From the NCBI GenBank assembly GCA_030019475.1, contig JASEER010000009.1, forward strand, positions 30,612-72,496: DNA of 41,885 bases, in the 5' to 3' direction. The DNA comes from Thermoanaerobacterales bacterium. GTDB taxonomy: Bacteria > Bacillota > Desulfotomaculia > Desulfotomaculales > JASEER01. Positions 31,855 to 40,379 of this stretch are shown here, one piece after another (the first letter of the stretch is position 1; every line of letters begins with the position of its first letter). The notes under the pieces were generated by a model that was not told the origin of the DNA, searched no databases, and was given only the letters and a program-made list of their open reading frames with translations. Made by a program: the position numbers and the translations under genes.

Positions 31855-33055
31855 TTTCATGCGGCGCAATGCCCCATTCAGGGCGGTCCAGGAGGTCCGC
31901 GAGTTCCCGTCGGACCTCCTGGAGGCGCTGATAGTCCTCCGCGGTCAGGAGGCCGTCGAGGCCGGCCTCGTAATCGGCGAGCGCCTTGGGCACGGGCAGG
32001 ACACGGTAGTGGCGGCGGCCGGCCGCGGTAAAGGTATCGACCCAGACCGGCGTATAAGATACTGATGTCACTTCCGCCACGTCACGGGCAGGGTCGCGGG
32101 TGACGCGGACGTGAAGGATAATGCCGCTGTCCGAATAGCGCCAGCGCTGGTTGGAAATAAAGTTGCCCAGCGAATAGACGACGAAACAGGTGCGAGCCCG
32201 ATCGTCGGCCGTCCGGAGATCGAGGCGTTCGATGGGCTGCACGACATGGGGATGCTGACCGATGATCAGGTCCACTCCCATTCGGGCCAGCTTATCCGCC
32301 CACTCCCGTTGTTGCGGGTCGGGGCCGCGCCGGTACTCGGTCCCCCAATGGACAAAGGCTATAATCAGGTCGGGGTCGAGGGCGCGCAGACGCGCGAGGT
32401 CGGCGGAAACCTGTTGTTCCTCAAGGTTGGCCACCGCGTAGGGATGTTCCGCCGGCAGGGGCAGGCCGTTGGTCGTGGCCGTGTAATTCAGGATGCCCAG
32501 GCGAACGCCCCGCACCTCGACGACGAAAGGCTTCTCCCGTTCCGCAGCGGAGCGGTACGTTCCGACGTGTGCCACCCCCGCGCGGTCAAGGCAGTCCAGG
32601 GTGGCGACAATCCCCCGCCAGCCCATGTCCATGCTGTGGTTGTTGGCCGTTGTCGCCAGGTCGATACCCAGGCGCCGCATGGCCGGCGCCAGGTCGTCGG
32701 GCGTGTTGAAAAGGGGGTAGCCCTGGTAACCGGGGCCCGGTCCGGCCAGTCTGGTTTCCAGGTTCGCCGCGGTGTAGTCGGCGCCGGCAAGGAGCGGGTG
32801 TACGTCGGTGAAAAGGCTGTCGAAATCATAGGCACCGGTGGCGGCATCCCGGGTGGAGTTTACAACGGGAAGGTGCATCAGGAAGTCGCCGACGGCGGCG
32901 AGGCTGACCTCTACGGGGCGTTGCTCTGCCGGCGGGGCTGCAATCCCGGGGGCCGGAGGCGGGGGCGCGGCCACCTGAAGGGTGCCGCCGGCGACGAAGG
33001 CCGCGATGGTCCCGAGTACGATGACGCCAAGGATCAGCATAAAACCCCTGGGCAT
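31820..33055 (-). CDS. CapA-like metallophosphoesterase (PgsA family)
   Basis: A 411-residue secreted or anchored protein. The signal/anchor helix is at about 5-25, followed by a Pro/Ala-rich linker. The CapA domain starts at VSLAAVGDFLMHL (metal-binding Asp) and includes NLETRLAGPG, TTANNHSMDMG (NNH motif), FVHWGTEY and GQHPHVVQPIE (GxHPH motif), all typical of the capsule/poly-gamma-glutamate family CapA, which has a calcineurin-like fold. ATG 33055 is preferred because AGGTG precedes it; GTG 33064 is three codons longer. No capBC genes are next to it, so a polyglutamate role is not supported; wall or envelope phosphoester hydrolysis is possible. Confidence 0.9.
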   Translation of the reverse strand: MPRGFMLILGVIVLGTIAAFVAGGTLQVAAPPPPAPGIAAPPAEQRPVEVSLAAVGDFLMHLPVVNSTRDAATGAYDFDSLFTDVHPLLAGADYTAANLETRLAGPGPGYQGYPLFNTPDDLAPAMRRLGIDLATTANNHSMDMGWRGIVATLDCLDRAGVAHVGTYRSAAEREKPFVVEVRGVRLGILNYTATTNGLPLPAEHPYAVANLEEQQVSADLARLRALDPDLIIAFVHWGTEYRRGPDPQQREWADKLARMGVDLIIGQHPHVVQPIERLDLRTADDRARTCFVVYSLGNFISNQRWRYSDSGIILHVRVTRDPARDVAEVTSVSYTPVWVDTFTAAGRRHYRVLPVPKALADYEAGLDGLLTAEDYQRLQEVRRELADLLDRPEWGIAPHETTDPAARGSQA

Positions 33056-33184
33056 GGTTTTCACCTACAAGCACAGGAAATAAATAGATTGGGTTCTTCT
33101 TCGCCCGGCACATGTTCTCCTGCGTAGGACGGGCAGGAAATCGAAAAGGTCCGGCGAATCGAAGTCTCGAGAGGATGGTAAAGG

Positions 33185-33724
33185 ATGCCCCGTTCAGGCG
33201 ATGAGCGTAAACCCTTTATAACACTCCTTAGGGCTCCGGGAAAGGGCGGTCCGGAAGCCCTGGAACGGGCCTGCCGGGCCGCGCTTGAACGGGACGAACG
33301 GCTCAGCGGGGGCTGGTTCGTCGTCGGCATGCTCTGCCTGCAACGAGGGGACGTCGAGGAGGCGTATGAGAGCCTGAGCGAATTCACGTCCCTGGAATCG
33401 GCGGGCGAAGAGGCCCGCCGGGTCGAGATCCTGCTGTATTACCTGGAGAGCCTGGAGACGGTGGGGTCTGAGCTTGGTGAGGAACTGGGCGAGGAGATGG
33501 CGATCATGTTCCTCGAGGCGTTCGGCGCGTCCTTACCCCCGGCCCGACGGCTTTTAGATCTGGGCGGCATCGGCCCGCGGGAGGCGGTACGCACCCCCGC
33601 GGGGCGGCGGCTGGTACTGCGCCTGCTCCAGGAGCAGAGGGTGTTTCTCCGGGAGGCGGTCGAGTACGCCCGGCGTTTCCTGCCCGAGGGGACTTTGCAG
33701 GAATGGAAAGGGGATGACTATTGA
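33185..33724 (+). CDS. Hypothetical helical (TPR-like) protein
   Basis: A 179-residue acidic helical protein that I cannot assign. Residues 20-75 read like one or two tetratrico-type helices (ERACRAALERDERLSGGWF, LQRGDVEEAYESL); the rest has amphipathic helices and no Cys cluster. GAGAGGAT lies 8 bases before the ATG. Its stop overlaps the TTG start of the activase gene by four bases, so the two proteins are made together and may act together. Confidence 0.7.
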   Translation: MPRSGDERKPFITLLRAPGKGGPEALERACRAALERDERLSGGWFVVGMLCLQRGDVEEAYESLSEFTSLESAGEEARRVEILLYYLESLETVGSELGEELGEEMAIMFLEAFGASLPPARRLLDLGGIGPREAVRTPAGRRLVLRLLQEQRVFLREAVEYARRFLPEGTLQEWKGDDY

Positions 33725-34503
33725 ATACGCACATTGTTGCGGGGATCGATATCGGGTCTCTTTCCGCCGAGGCTGTCATCCTGGGCGGAAACAGGGTCCT
33801 CGGCTATAGCGTTATAAATACCGGTGCTGACAGCAGGCGGGCTGCGGAGGAGTCGCTGGCTCTGGCTCTCAAGCGGGCGGAATGCTCCCCCGGTGACATC
33901 GCCTTTACGGTAGCCACAGGCTACGGCAGGGTGAACGTTCCCTTCGCCGATCTGCAGGTCACCGAGATCACCTGCCACGCCCGCGGCGCGGTTTTCCTGC
34001 TCCCCGGCACGCGGACGGTGATCGATATCGGAGGGCAGGACTCCAAAGTCATCCGGCTCGATGACATGGGCACGGTGGTTGATTTTGCCATGAACGACAA
34101 GTGCGCGGCGGGAACCGGGCGTTTCCTGGAAGTTATGGCCCGCGCCCTGGAAACCAGGGTTGACGCCTTGAGCGACCTGGCCGCATCCGCGCGGCGGGCG
34201 GCGCCGATCAGCAGTATGTGTACCGTCTTCGCCGAGTCGGAGGTGGTGTCGCTTGTGGGGCAGGGGACGCCGCGCGAGGAGATCGTGCGGGGGCTTCTGC
34301 AGTCGGTGGCCGAACGCACCGTTAACATGGTTCATCGCGTGGGGCTGGCGCGGGAGGTGGCCATGACGGGCGGGGTAGCCAAGAACCGCGGCGTGGTGCG
34401 GGCGATCGCCGAACGGCTCGGTGTTCCGGTGAACGTCCCGCCGGAGCCGCAGATCGTCGGCGCTCTGGGTGCGGCGCTGATCGCCCGGTCCCGCGCTAGA
34501 TAA
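33721..34503 (+). CDS. CoA-substrate-specific enzyme activase (HgdC/BcrA-D family)
   Basis: A 260-residue ASKHA-fold ATPase of the 2-hydroxyglutaryl-CoA dehydratase activator family. ATP motifs are GIDIGSLSAEAVIL and DIGGQDSKVI; Cys128 in NDKCAAGTGRF and Cys167 in SSMCTVFAESEV hold the intersubunit [4Fe-4S] cluster of the homodimer; TGGVAKNRGVV closes the site. The start is TTG 33721. The dehydratase or reductase subunits that it would activate are not in the window, so the target is unknown; single activases of this type are common in acetogens and syntrophs. Confidence 0.92.
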   Translation: MNTHIVAGIDIGSLSAEAVILGGNRVLGYSVINTGADSRRAAEESLALALKRAECSPGDIAFTVATGYGRVNVPFADLQVTEITCHARGAVFLLPGTRTVIDIGGQDSKVIRLDDMGTVVDFAMNDKCAAGTGRFLEVMARALETRVDALSDLAASARRAAPISSMCTVFAESEVVSLVGQGTPREEIVRGLLQSVAERTVNMVHRVGLAREVAMTGGVAKNRGVVRAIAERLGVPVNVPPEPQIVGALGAALIARSRAR

Positions 34504-34981
34504 CGATAAAGAACCAGATGATCATAGCGGCGCCTATGGCCAGTTTCAGAACGGTACTCCCCAAAAAGCCCACCAGTGTGCCAAGACCCACCCGTAAGGC
34601 CTGGCCGGGGTTGCCGTTGGCCAGGAGTTCGCCGCCGAAGGCGCCAAGGAAGGGGCCCAGGATAATCCCCAACGGCCCGAGAAGAAACACGCCGACCAAC
34701 GTGCCCAGGATACTTCCCCAGAGAGCGGCCCTGGACCCTCCATAGCGCCGCACTCCCCAGACGTTGGCGGCGTAGTCCACGAGGAAGGCGAGCGCAACGG
34801 CCACGGCCTGTCCCACGAAAAAGCCAGCCGTCAGGTTGGCAAAACCGGTGAACAGACCGTAGACCGCCATCCCGGCCGCTATGAGGATATGGCCGGGCAG
34901 GACCGGGAAAAGGATCGCCGCCGTTCCGGCAATGAAAAGCACAACGGCCAGTATAAGGCCTACTGTATCCACAAGCATCAT
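34496..34981 (-). CDS. DUF456 membrane protein
   Basis: A 161-residue protein with four or five membrane helices. PVLPGHILIAAGMAVYGL near the N-terminus and the glycine-rich LLGPLGIILGPFLGAFGGELLA match the DUF456 family. Function unknown. It overlaps the end of the activase gene tail-to-tail by 8 bases. The start is one of two adjacent ATG codons (34981 or 34978) just after GGGGG. Confidence 0.85.
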   Translation of the reverse strand: MMLVDTVGLILAVVLFIAGTAAILFPVLPGHILIAAGMAVYGLFTGFANLTAGFFVGQAVAVALAFLVDYAANVWGVRRYGGSRAALWGSILGTLVGVFLLGPLGIILGPFLGAFGGELLANGNPGQALRVGLGTLVGFLGSTVLKLAIGAAMIIWFFIVI

Positions 34982-35074
34982 CCCCCGGAAGGTTACGCCT
35001 GATTATAATCGGTGGGCGTTCCGGTGGTCAATGAAGTTAAGGAATGAAATCGGAGCGAAAGAGCGAGAAGCGGT

Positions 35075-35356
35075 ATGCACGTCGGCATCCTGACCCTTGA
35101 ATTTCATTTGGGCGAGGCGTCCTCTCTCAAAGACAAGCGGCGTTTGGTGAAGAGCCTTCTCAGCCGCCTGCGGTCGCGCTTCAATGTTTCGGCGGCCGAG
35201 GTTGACGCCCTGGAAAGCTGGCAACGCGCCGTCCTCGGCGTCGTATGTGTCGCCAACGACGCGGCTTACCTGGACGAGGTGATGGCCGCGGTGGCACGCT
35301 ACGTGGAAACCGACCGCAGTTTGCAGCTCCAGGGCTACAGCACGGAGATTATCTGA
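35075..35356 (+). CDS. DUF503 (YlxP-like) protein
   Basis: A 93-residue protein of the DUF503 family: MHVGILTLEFHLGEASSLKDKRR at the start (given here in part as SLKDKRRLVKSL), RFNVSAAEVD in the middle and the closing strand. In B. subtilis ylxP lies in the nusA-infB-rbfA region; here it stands alone. It may bind RNA or the ribosome, but this is not shown. The ribosome binding site is weak. Confidence 0.88.
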   Translation: MHVGILTLEFHLGEASSLKDKRRLVKSLLSRLRSRFNVSAAEVDALESWQRAVLGVVCVANDAAYLDEVMAAVARYVETDRSLQLQGYSTEII

Positions 35357-35617
35357 CTTCCGGTTCCCTGCGGCGCCGGCCCGGCCCGGACGGCTCGCGC
35401 CCATGCGTCCTCCCCCGTATTCACCGGTGCTTGCCCCCCATTGACTTCCATCCCTGGCGGTACCCGGCTGATCCACAAAAAGTTTTTCAGCCATAAAGGG
35501 TTTTTCCTATTCGTGTAGAATATTCTGTCTTCTAATATTGTCCGGCCGTTCTCGCGCCCCCTGATGTCTCTCCTACCCTGCGGCCGCCATCACTCGAGAT
35601 GCAAAGGTGATGTTCCC
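35357..35617. other. Intergenic region upstream of the liv operon
   Basis: No gene is seen. GGCTG (35466-35470) and CAGCC (35488-35492) enclose AAAAA-G-TTTTT, forming a hairpin that may end the DUF503 transcript. Beyond it the DNA turns AT-rich, as expected for the liv promoter; AGAATATTCT (35517-35526) is a short palindrome next to TAATAT (35533-35538), a possible -10 box without a clear -35. Confidence 0.4.
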
Positions 35618-36382
35618 TTGAGCCTGCAGCTCACGATTGAGAACCTTTCTTTAACCTTCGGCGGCGTTACGGCGTTGACCATGGTTGACCTTGACGTGCA
35701 ACAGGGGGAGATCCTGGCGGTCATCGGCCCCAACGGGGCGGGGAAGACCAGCCTCCTGAACTGCATCAGCGGGCTCTACCGCCCCAGTGAGGGGCGTATA
35801 GGCTTCGAAGGCCGCGATATCACTTTCCTGCCCCCGCACGAGCGGGCGCGCCTCGGTATCGCCCGGACCTTCCAGAATATCGAGCTGTTCCGGCACATGA
35901 CGGTTCTGGAGAACCTGATGCTCGGACGCCACATCCACATCCGCTACTGGCTGCTGGCCGGCGGTCTCTACTGGGGGCCGGCCAGACGGGAGGAGGTCCG
36001 GCACCGTCGCCGGGTCGAGGAAATCATAGATTTTCTGGAGATCGAAAACGTGCGGCAGAAACCGGTGGGCACGCTGGCTTACGGCCTGCAGAAACGGGTT
36101 GAACTGGGGCGCGCCCTGGCCCTGGAGCCGCGCCTGCTGCTCCTTGACGAGCCGATGGCGGGCATGAACCTTGAGGAGAAGGAAGACATGGCGCGCTTCA
36201 TCCTGGACATCGCGGAAGAATGGGGAACCACGATGATTCTTATCGAACACGACATGGGCGTCGTGATGGACATCTCGGACCGTGTTGCCGTCCTTGACTT
36301 CGGGCGGAAGATCGCCGAGGGCACCCCGGACGACGTACAGCAGGATCCGGTGGTCGTACGCGCCTACCTCGGACAGCAATGA
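35618..36382 (+). CDS. livG: Branched-chain-type ABC transporter ATP-binding protein (LivG)
   Basis: A 254-residue ATPase. Walker A is GPNGAGKTS (37-45), the LivG mark GIARTFQNIELFRHMTVLENLMLG is present, Walker B is LLLLDEP and the switch His is in LIEHDMGVVMD. The signature loop is YGLQKR instead of the usual SGGQ-type, as in many LivG proteins. TTG 35618 is preferred over ATG 35564 because AAAGGTGAT lies upstream and the first residues SLQLTIENLS match the family. The stop overlaps ATG 36379. It forms the ATPase pair with LivF. Confidence 0.93.
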   Translation: MSLQLTIENLSLTFGGVTALTMVDLDVQQGEILAVIGPNGAGKTSLLNCISGLYRPSEGRIGFEGRDITFLPPHERARLGIARTFQNIELFRHMTVLENLMLGRHIHIRYWLLAGGLYWGPARREEVRHRRRVEEIIDFLEIENVRQKPVGTLAYGLQKRVELGRALALEPRLLLLDEPMAGMNLEEKEDMARFILDIAEEWGTTMILIEHDMGVVMDISDRVAVLDFGRKIAEGTPDDVQQDPVVVRAYLGQQ

Positions 36383-36399
36383 GCGGGAAAGGGGTAGCC

Positions 36400-38307
36400 A
36401 TGCGGGAAGAAACTCTCCCTCAACTGCTATACCGCAATGCCACCCGTTACGGCCGAAAGGTTGCACTGCGGGAGAAGGACTACGGTATTTGGCAGCCCAT
36501 CAGCTGGCTGGAGTACCTGGAGCAGGTACGTCTCTTCGCGCTGGGGCTGGCCGCCCTGGGTTTCGGCCGTGGTGACAAGCTGGCCATTATCGGCGACAAC
36601 CGCCCGGAGTGGGTCTGGTCCGAACTTGCGGCGCAGTCCTTGGGCGGGGTGGCCGTGGGTCTTTACCAGGACAGCCTGCCAAGGGAACTGGCCTACGTCA
36701 TTGACCATAGCGACGCCGTTCTGCTGGTCGTCGAGGACCAGGAGCAGGTCGACAAGATGCTGGAGATCAAGGACCGGATGCCGCGCGTCAGGCGGGTCAT
36801 CTATTACGATCCCAAGGGCCTGAAAAACTATCGCGACGACCTGCTGCTGTCGTTTACTGCGGTTCAGGAGATGGGCGGCCGCTTCGGCGAGGAGCATCCG
36901 GGTTACTTTGAGGCGGCCCTGGAAGAAGGGCGCGGGGAGGACGTGGCCATTATCGCCTATACGTCCGGCACGACCGGGGCGCCCAAGGGAGCGGTACTCA
37001 CCCACGCCAATCTCCTGAATATGGCCAGGAGCCTCTTGTCGATAGACCCCCGGACGGACCGGGACGAGTTCCTTTCCTTCCTTCCGCTGGCCTGGCTCGG
37101 GGAGCAGATGATGTCGATTTCCGCCGGGCTGTGGTCGGGAATGACGGTGAACTTCCCCGAAGAGCCGGAGACGGTACAACAGAACCTTAAGGAAATCGGC
37201 CCTCACGTGGTCTTCTCCCCTCCGCGGATCTGGGAGGATATGGTCTCGCGCGTGCAGGTTAAGATCAAGGATGCGAGCCGGCTGAAGCGCACCGCCTATC
37301 GCGTTATGATGCCGGTCGGCTATCGGATGGCGGACTGCCGCTTCACGGGGCGGCGGCCCTCAATTCTCTTGCGTTTCCTCTATTTCTGGGCCGATCTCGT
37401 TCTCTTTTCGGGCATCAAGGACCACCTGGGACTGACACGCCTTAAGCATGCTTACACGGGCGGGGCGGCTCTCGGTCCGGATGTCTTCAGGTTCTTTCAC
37501 GCCCTGGGCGTCAACCTGAAACAAATCTACGGGCAGACGGAGATCGCGGGCATTTCGGTTACCCACCGGGACGGGGCCATCAAATTCCACACCGTGGGCG
37601 TGCCGATCCCCGGGACCGAGGTGCGGATCAGCGAGGAAGGTGAAATCATTTCCCGCAGTCCGAGCGTCTTTCTAGGGTACTACAAGGACGAGGCGGCGAC
37701 CGCGGCGGCCCTCAAAGACGGATGGCTGCATTCCGGAGATGCGGGTTACCTGGACGAGGACGGGCACCTGGTGGTCATCGACCGCCTGAAGGACGTCATG
37801 CGCCTCTCTGACGGCAGCGCCTTCTCGCCCCAGTTTATCGAGAACAAGCTCAAGTTCTCGCCGTACATTAAAGAGGCGGTTGCCCTGGGCCGCGATCGGC
37901 CTTTTGTGGCGGCGATGTTGAACATCGATATGGGCAACGTGGGCAAATGGGCGGAAGACCGTCAGATCCCCTACACCACCTACATCGATCTGGCGACGAA
38001 AGCCGAGGTCCGGGATCTGCTGGCCGGGGAAGTGGCGCGGGTCAATCACGACCTGCCTCCCGCCGGGAGGGTAAGACGGTTCGTCATCCTGCACAAAGAG
38101 CTGGACGCCGACGACGAGGAACTGACCCGCACCCGGAAGGTCCGGCGGGGGTTCGTCGCCGAGAAGTACGCGGCGGTCGTCGAGGCCCTCTATGGTGCGG
38201 CAAACGCGGTACAGGTGGAGACCGTGGTGCAGTACCGTGACGGTCGCCGGACCACGATCGGCACCGAACTGGTGATCGTGGATATGCCCGAAGCGGGGGT
38301 GGAGTAG
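36400..38307 (+). CDS. Long-chain-type acyl-CoA synthetase (AMP-forming)
   Basis: A 635-residue adenylate-forming ligase of the FadD15-like group. The AMP-binding P-loop TSGTTGAPKGAV is near 188, YGQTEIAG near 377 and the hinge DGWLHSGDAGYLDEDGHLVVIDRLKD near 440 (quoted in part); the C-terminal Lys lies in TRTRKVRRGF. ATG 36400 is chosen because AAAGGGG is 6 bases upstream; ATG 36379 overlaps the livG stop. It sits between livG and livH, so the acid it activates is probably the solute imported by the transporter: an aromatic, branched or fatty acid rather than an amino acid. The exact substrate cannot be told. Confidence 0.92.
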   Translation: MREETLPQLLYRNATRYGRKVALREKDYGIWQPISWLEYLEQVRLFALGLAALGFGRGDKLAIIGDNRPEWVWSELAAQSLGGVAVGLYQDSLPRELAYVIDHSDAVLLVVEDQEQVDKMLEIKDRMPRVRRVIYYDPKGLKNYRDDLLLSFTAVQEMGGRFGEEHPGYFEAALEEGRGEDVAIIAYTSGTTGAPKGAVLTHANLLNMARSLLSIDPRTDRDEFLSFLPLAWLGEQMMSISAGLWSGMTVNFPEEPETVQQNLKEIGPHVVFSPPRIWEDMVSRVQVKIKDASRLKRTAYRVMMPVGYRMADCRFTGRRPSILLRFLYFWADLVLFSGIKDHLGLTRLKHAYTGGAALGPDVFRFFHALGVNLKQIYGQTEIAGISVTHRDGAIKFHTVGVPIPGTEVRISEEGEIISRSPSVFLGYYKDEAATAAALKDGWLHSGDAGYLDEDGHLVVIDRLKDVMRLSDGSAFSPQFIENKLKFSPYIKEAVALGRDRPFVAAMLNIDMGNVGKWAEDRQIPYTTYIDLATKAEVRDLLAGEVARVNHDLPPAGRVRRFVILHKELDADDEELTRTRKVRRGFVAEKYAAVVEALYGAANAVQVETVVQYRDGRRTTIGTELVIVDMPEAGVE

Positions 38308-38309
38308 AC

Positions 38310-39194
38310 TTGGATTTCTTCCTTCAACTTGTGGTGAGCGGCCTGGTGGTGGGCAGCGTATACGCCCTGGTGGCCCTCGGGTTTGTACTGATCTATAAGT
38401 CCAGCGACGTAATCAACTTCGCCCAGGGCGAATTTCTACTGGTCGGCGCCTACGTATCACTGGCCCTTGTGGCCGGTTACAAGGTGCCCTTCCTTCCGGC
38501 GGTGCTCCTGACACTGCTCGGATGCGTGCTGCTGGGCGTCGTCGTGGAGCGGCTGGTGCTGCGGCCGTTTATCGGGGAACCGGTGATTTCCATGATCATG
38601 GCCACCATCGGCCTTTCAAGCCTGATGCGCGGCGTTATCCAGGTCATCTGGGGCACCGATACGCGGACCTTTCCGCCCATCTTTCCGGTCGAACCCGTTC
38701 ACCTCGGCGGCGTGGTTGTCTCCCAGGTTTACCTGTGGTCCCTCGGCCTGGCGTTAGGGCTTCTCGCCCTGTTCACCCTCTTCTTCAAGTATTCCAGCAC
38801 GGGGATTGTGATGCGGGCGGCGGCCGATGACCAGACGGCCGCGCTCTCCATGGGGATCTCGGTCAAACGAGTGTTCGCCATAACATGGGCGATCGCGGCC
38901 GTTGTAGCGGCCATCGGAGGCATTCTCCTGGGGAATATCAACGGGGTCAATCCCACCCTGGCCAGCATCGGCTTGAAGGTTCTGCCGGTGGCCATTCTGG
39001 GCGGCCTTGACTCGGTTTCCGGGGCCATTGTCGGCGGATTCGCCATCGGGCTCATTGAAAGCCTGGCGGGAGGTTACCTGGACCCCATCGTCGGCGGCGG
39101 GGTGAAGGACGTCACTCCTTTCGTCGTCCTGGTGATTGTCCTGATGCTCAGGCCTTACGGGCTCTTCGGCAAGGAGATTATTGAAAGGGTGTAA
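38310..39194 (+). CDS. livH: Branched-chain-type ABC transporter permease (LivH)
   Basis: A 294-residue inner-membrane permease with about eight hydrophobic segments. GLVVGSVYALVALGFVLIYKSS, VINFAQGEFLLVGAY and the EAA-like loop AAADDQTAALSMGI are typical of LivH. The start is TTG 38310, two bases after the ligase stop codon, with GGAG upstream, so translation is coupled. Confidence 0.94.
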   Translation: MDFFLQLVVSGLVVGSVYALVALGFVLIYKSSDVINFAQGEFLLVGAYVSLALVAGYKVPFLPAVLLTLLGCVLLGVVVERLVLRPFIGEPVISMIMATIGLSSLMRGVIQVIWGTDTRTFPPIFPVEPVHLGGVVVSQVYLWSLGLALGLLALFTLFFKYSSTGIVMRAAADDQTAALSMGISVKRVFAITWAIAAVVAAIGGILLGNINGVNPTLASIGLKVLPVAILGGLDSVSGAIVGGFAIGLIESLAGGYLDPIVGGGVKDVTPFVVLVIVLMLRPYGLFGKEIIERV

Positions 39195-39199
39195 CTGGC

Positions 39200-40267
39200 G
39201 TGCAGGTTAGAAATCCGCTGGTGATGGACTGCGGCATCTTTACCGCATCGTATGAGGATGATATGGCGATCCTCTTTCACCCGGCCGCCCGGCTGAAGGT
39301 TCTCTTCATTCTCATCGTCCTGGCGGCGTTTCCCTTGGTGGCGAACCCGTACTACGTAGGTCTGGCCAACCTTGTAGGCATCGCGGTCATCGGCGCCCTG
39401 GGGCTGAACATCCTCACCGGGTTCACGGGGCAGATCTCGATCGGACAGGGCGCGTTTATGGCGGTTGGCGCATACACCACCGGAATCCTGATGGCCAAAC
39501 TCGGGCTCTCGTTTTGGCTGGCTCTCCCCGCGGCCGGTATCGTGGCCGCGATGGTCGGCGCGGTGTTCGGCATACCGTCACTCCGTCTGAAGGGGCTCTA
39601 CCTGGCTATTGCCACGCTCGCGGCACAGGTGATCATTGAGTTCATTATCATTCACTGGGTGGGACTGACGAACGGTCCGGCCGGGATCGTGCTGCCGGCG
39701 CCGGTGCTCTTCGGCTACAGCCTGGAGAGCGACACCGCGTTCTACTACCTGATCCTCGCCCTCTGCCTTGCGGCGGTCGTTTTCGCGCTCAATCTTTTCC
39801 GCACGCGGCCCGGCCGGGCCCTTATGGCCGTACGCGACCGCGACCTGGCGGCCGCGGTCGCCGGCATCAACCTTTTCCGCTATAAGCTGACGGCCTTTGC
39901 CCTTGCCTCTTTCTACGCGGGTATCTCGGGGGCCCTTTGGGGCGCATACATGCGGGTCATCAGTCCGGAACACTTTACGATTGCGGTTTCCATTCTCTAC
40001 CTGGCGATGATCATCATCGGCGGCCTGGGCAGCGTAATGGGATCCATCTACGGGGCCTGCTTTATGACCCTGCTGCCGATCATCCTGCGCGAGGCGGCGG
40101 ATGGCATCAGTCCTTTCTTCCCGCAAATCGGGAACACGATCCTGGCGCTGCAGGAGGCCGTCTTTGGCCTTATCATCATCATCTTCCTGATCTTTGAACC
40201 CGAGGGCCTGGCCAAGCTCTGGAAGAACGTTAAGGATTACTTTAAGCTCTGGCCTTTCTCTTACTAA
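39200..40267 (+). CDS. livM: Branched-chain-type ABC transporter permease (LivM)
   Basis: A 355-residue permease with about nine hydrophobic segments. ALGLNILTGFTGQISIGQGAFMAVGAY (the core GQISIGQGAFMAVGAY) and AVRDRDLAAAVAGIN are LivM marks. The N-terminal 25 residues after GTG 39200 are not hydrophobic; ATG 39263, preceded by GAGGAT, may be the real start. It is followed by 112 bases without a gene before livJ. Confidence 0.92.
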   Translation: MQVRNPLVMDCGIFTASYEDDMAILFHPAARLKVLFILIVLAAFPLVANPYYVGLANLVGIAVIGALGLNILTGFTGQISIGQGAFMAVGAYTTGILMAKLGLSFWLALPAAGIVAAMVGAVFGIPSLRLKGLYLAIATLAAQVIIEFIIIHWVGLTNGPAGIVLPAPVLFGYSLESDTAFYYLILALCLAAVVFALNLFRTRPGRALMAVRDRDLAAAVAGINLFRYKLTAFALASFYAGISGALWGAYMRVISPEHFTIAVSILYLAMIIIGGLGSVMGSIYGACFMTLLPIILREAADGISPFFPQIGNTILALQEAVFGLIIIIFLIFEPEGLAKLWKNVKDYFKLWPFSY

Positions 40268-40379
40268 CTTAAGGACTCCCAAGGCGGGATGTATTGAGGG
40301 GGGATGCGCCTTCCTGTGCATAAGAACTGAAGGGACGGAATCCTAAATCTTCCCGATTGTGGTAAGGAGGTTGACCGTT

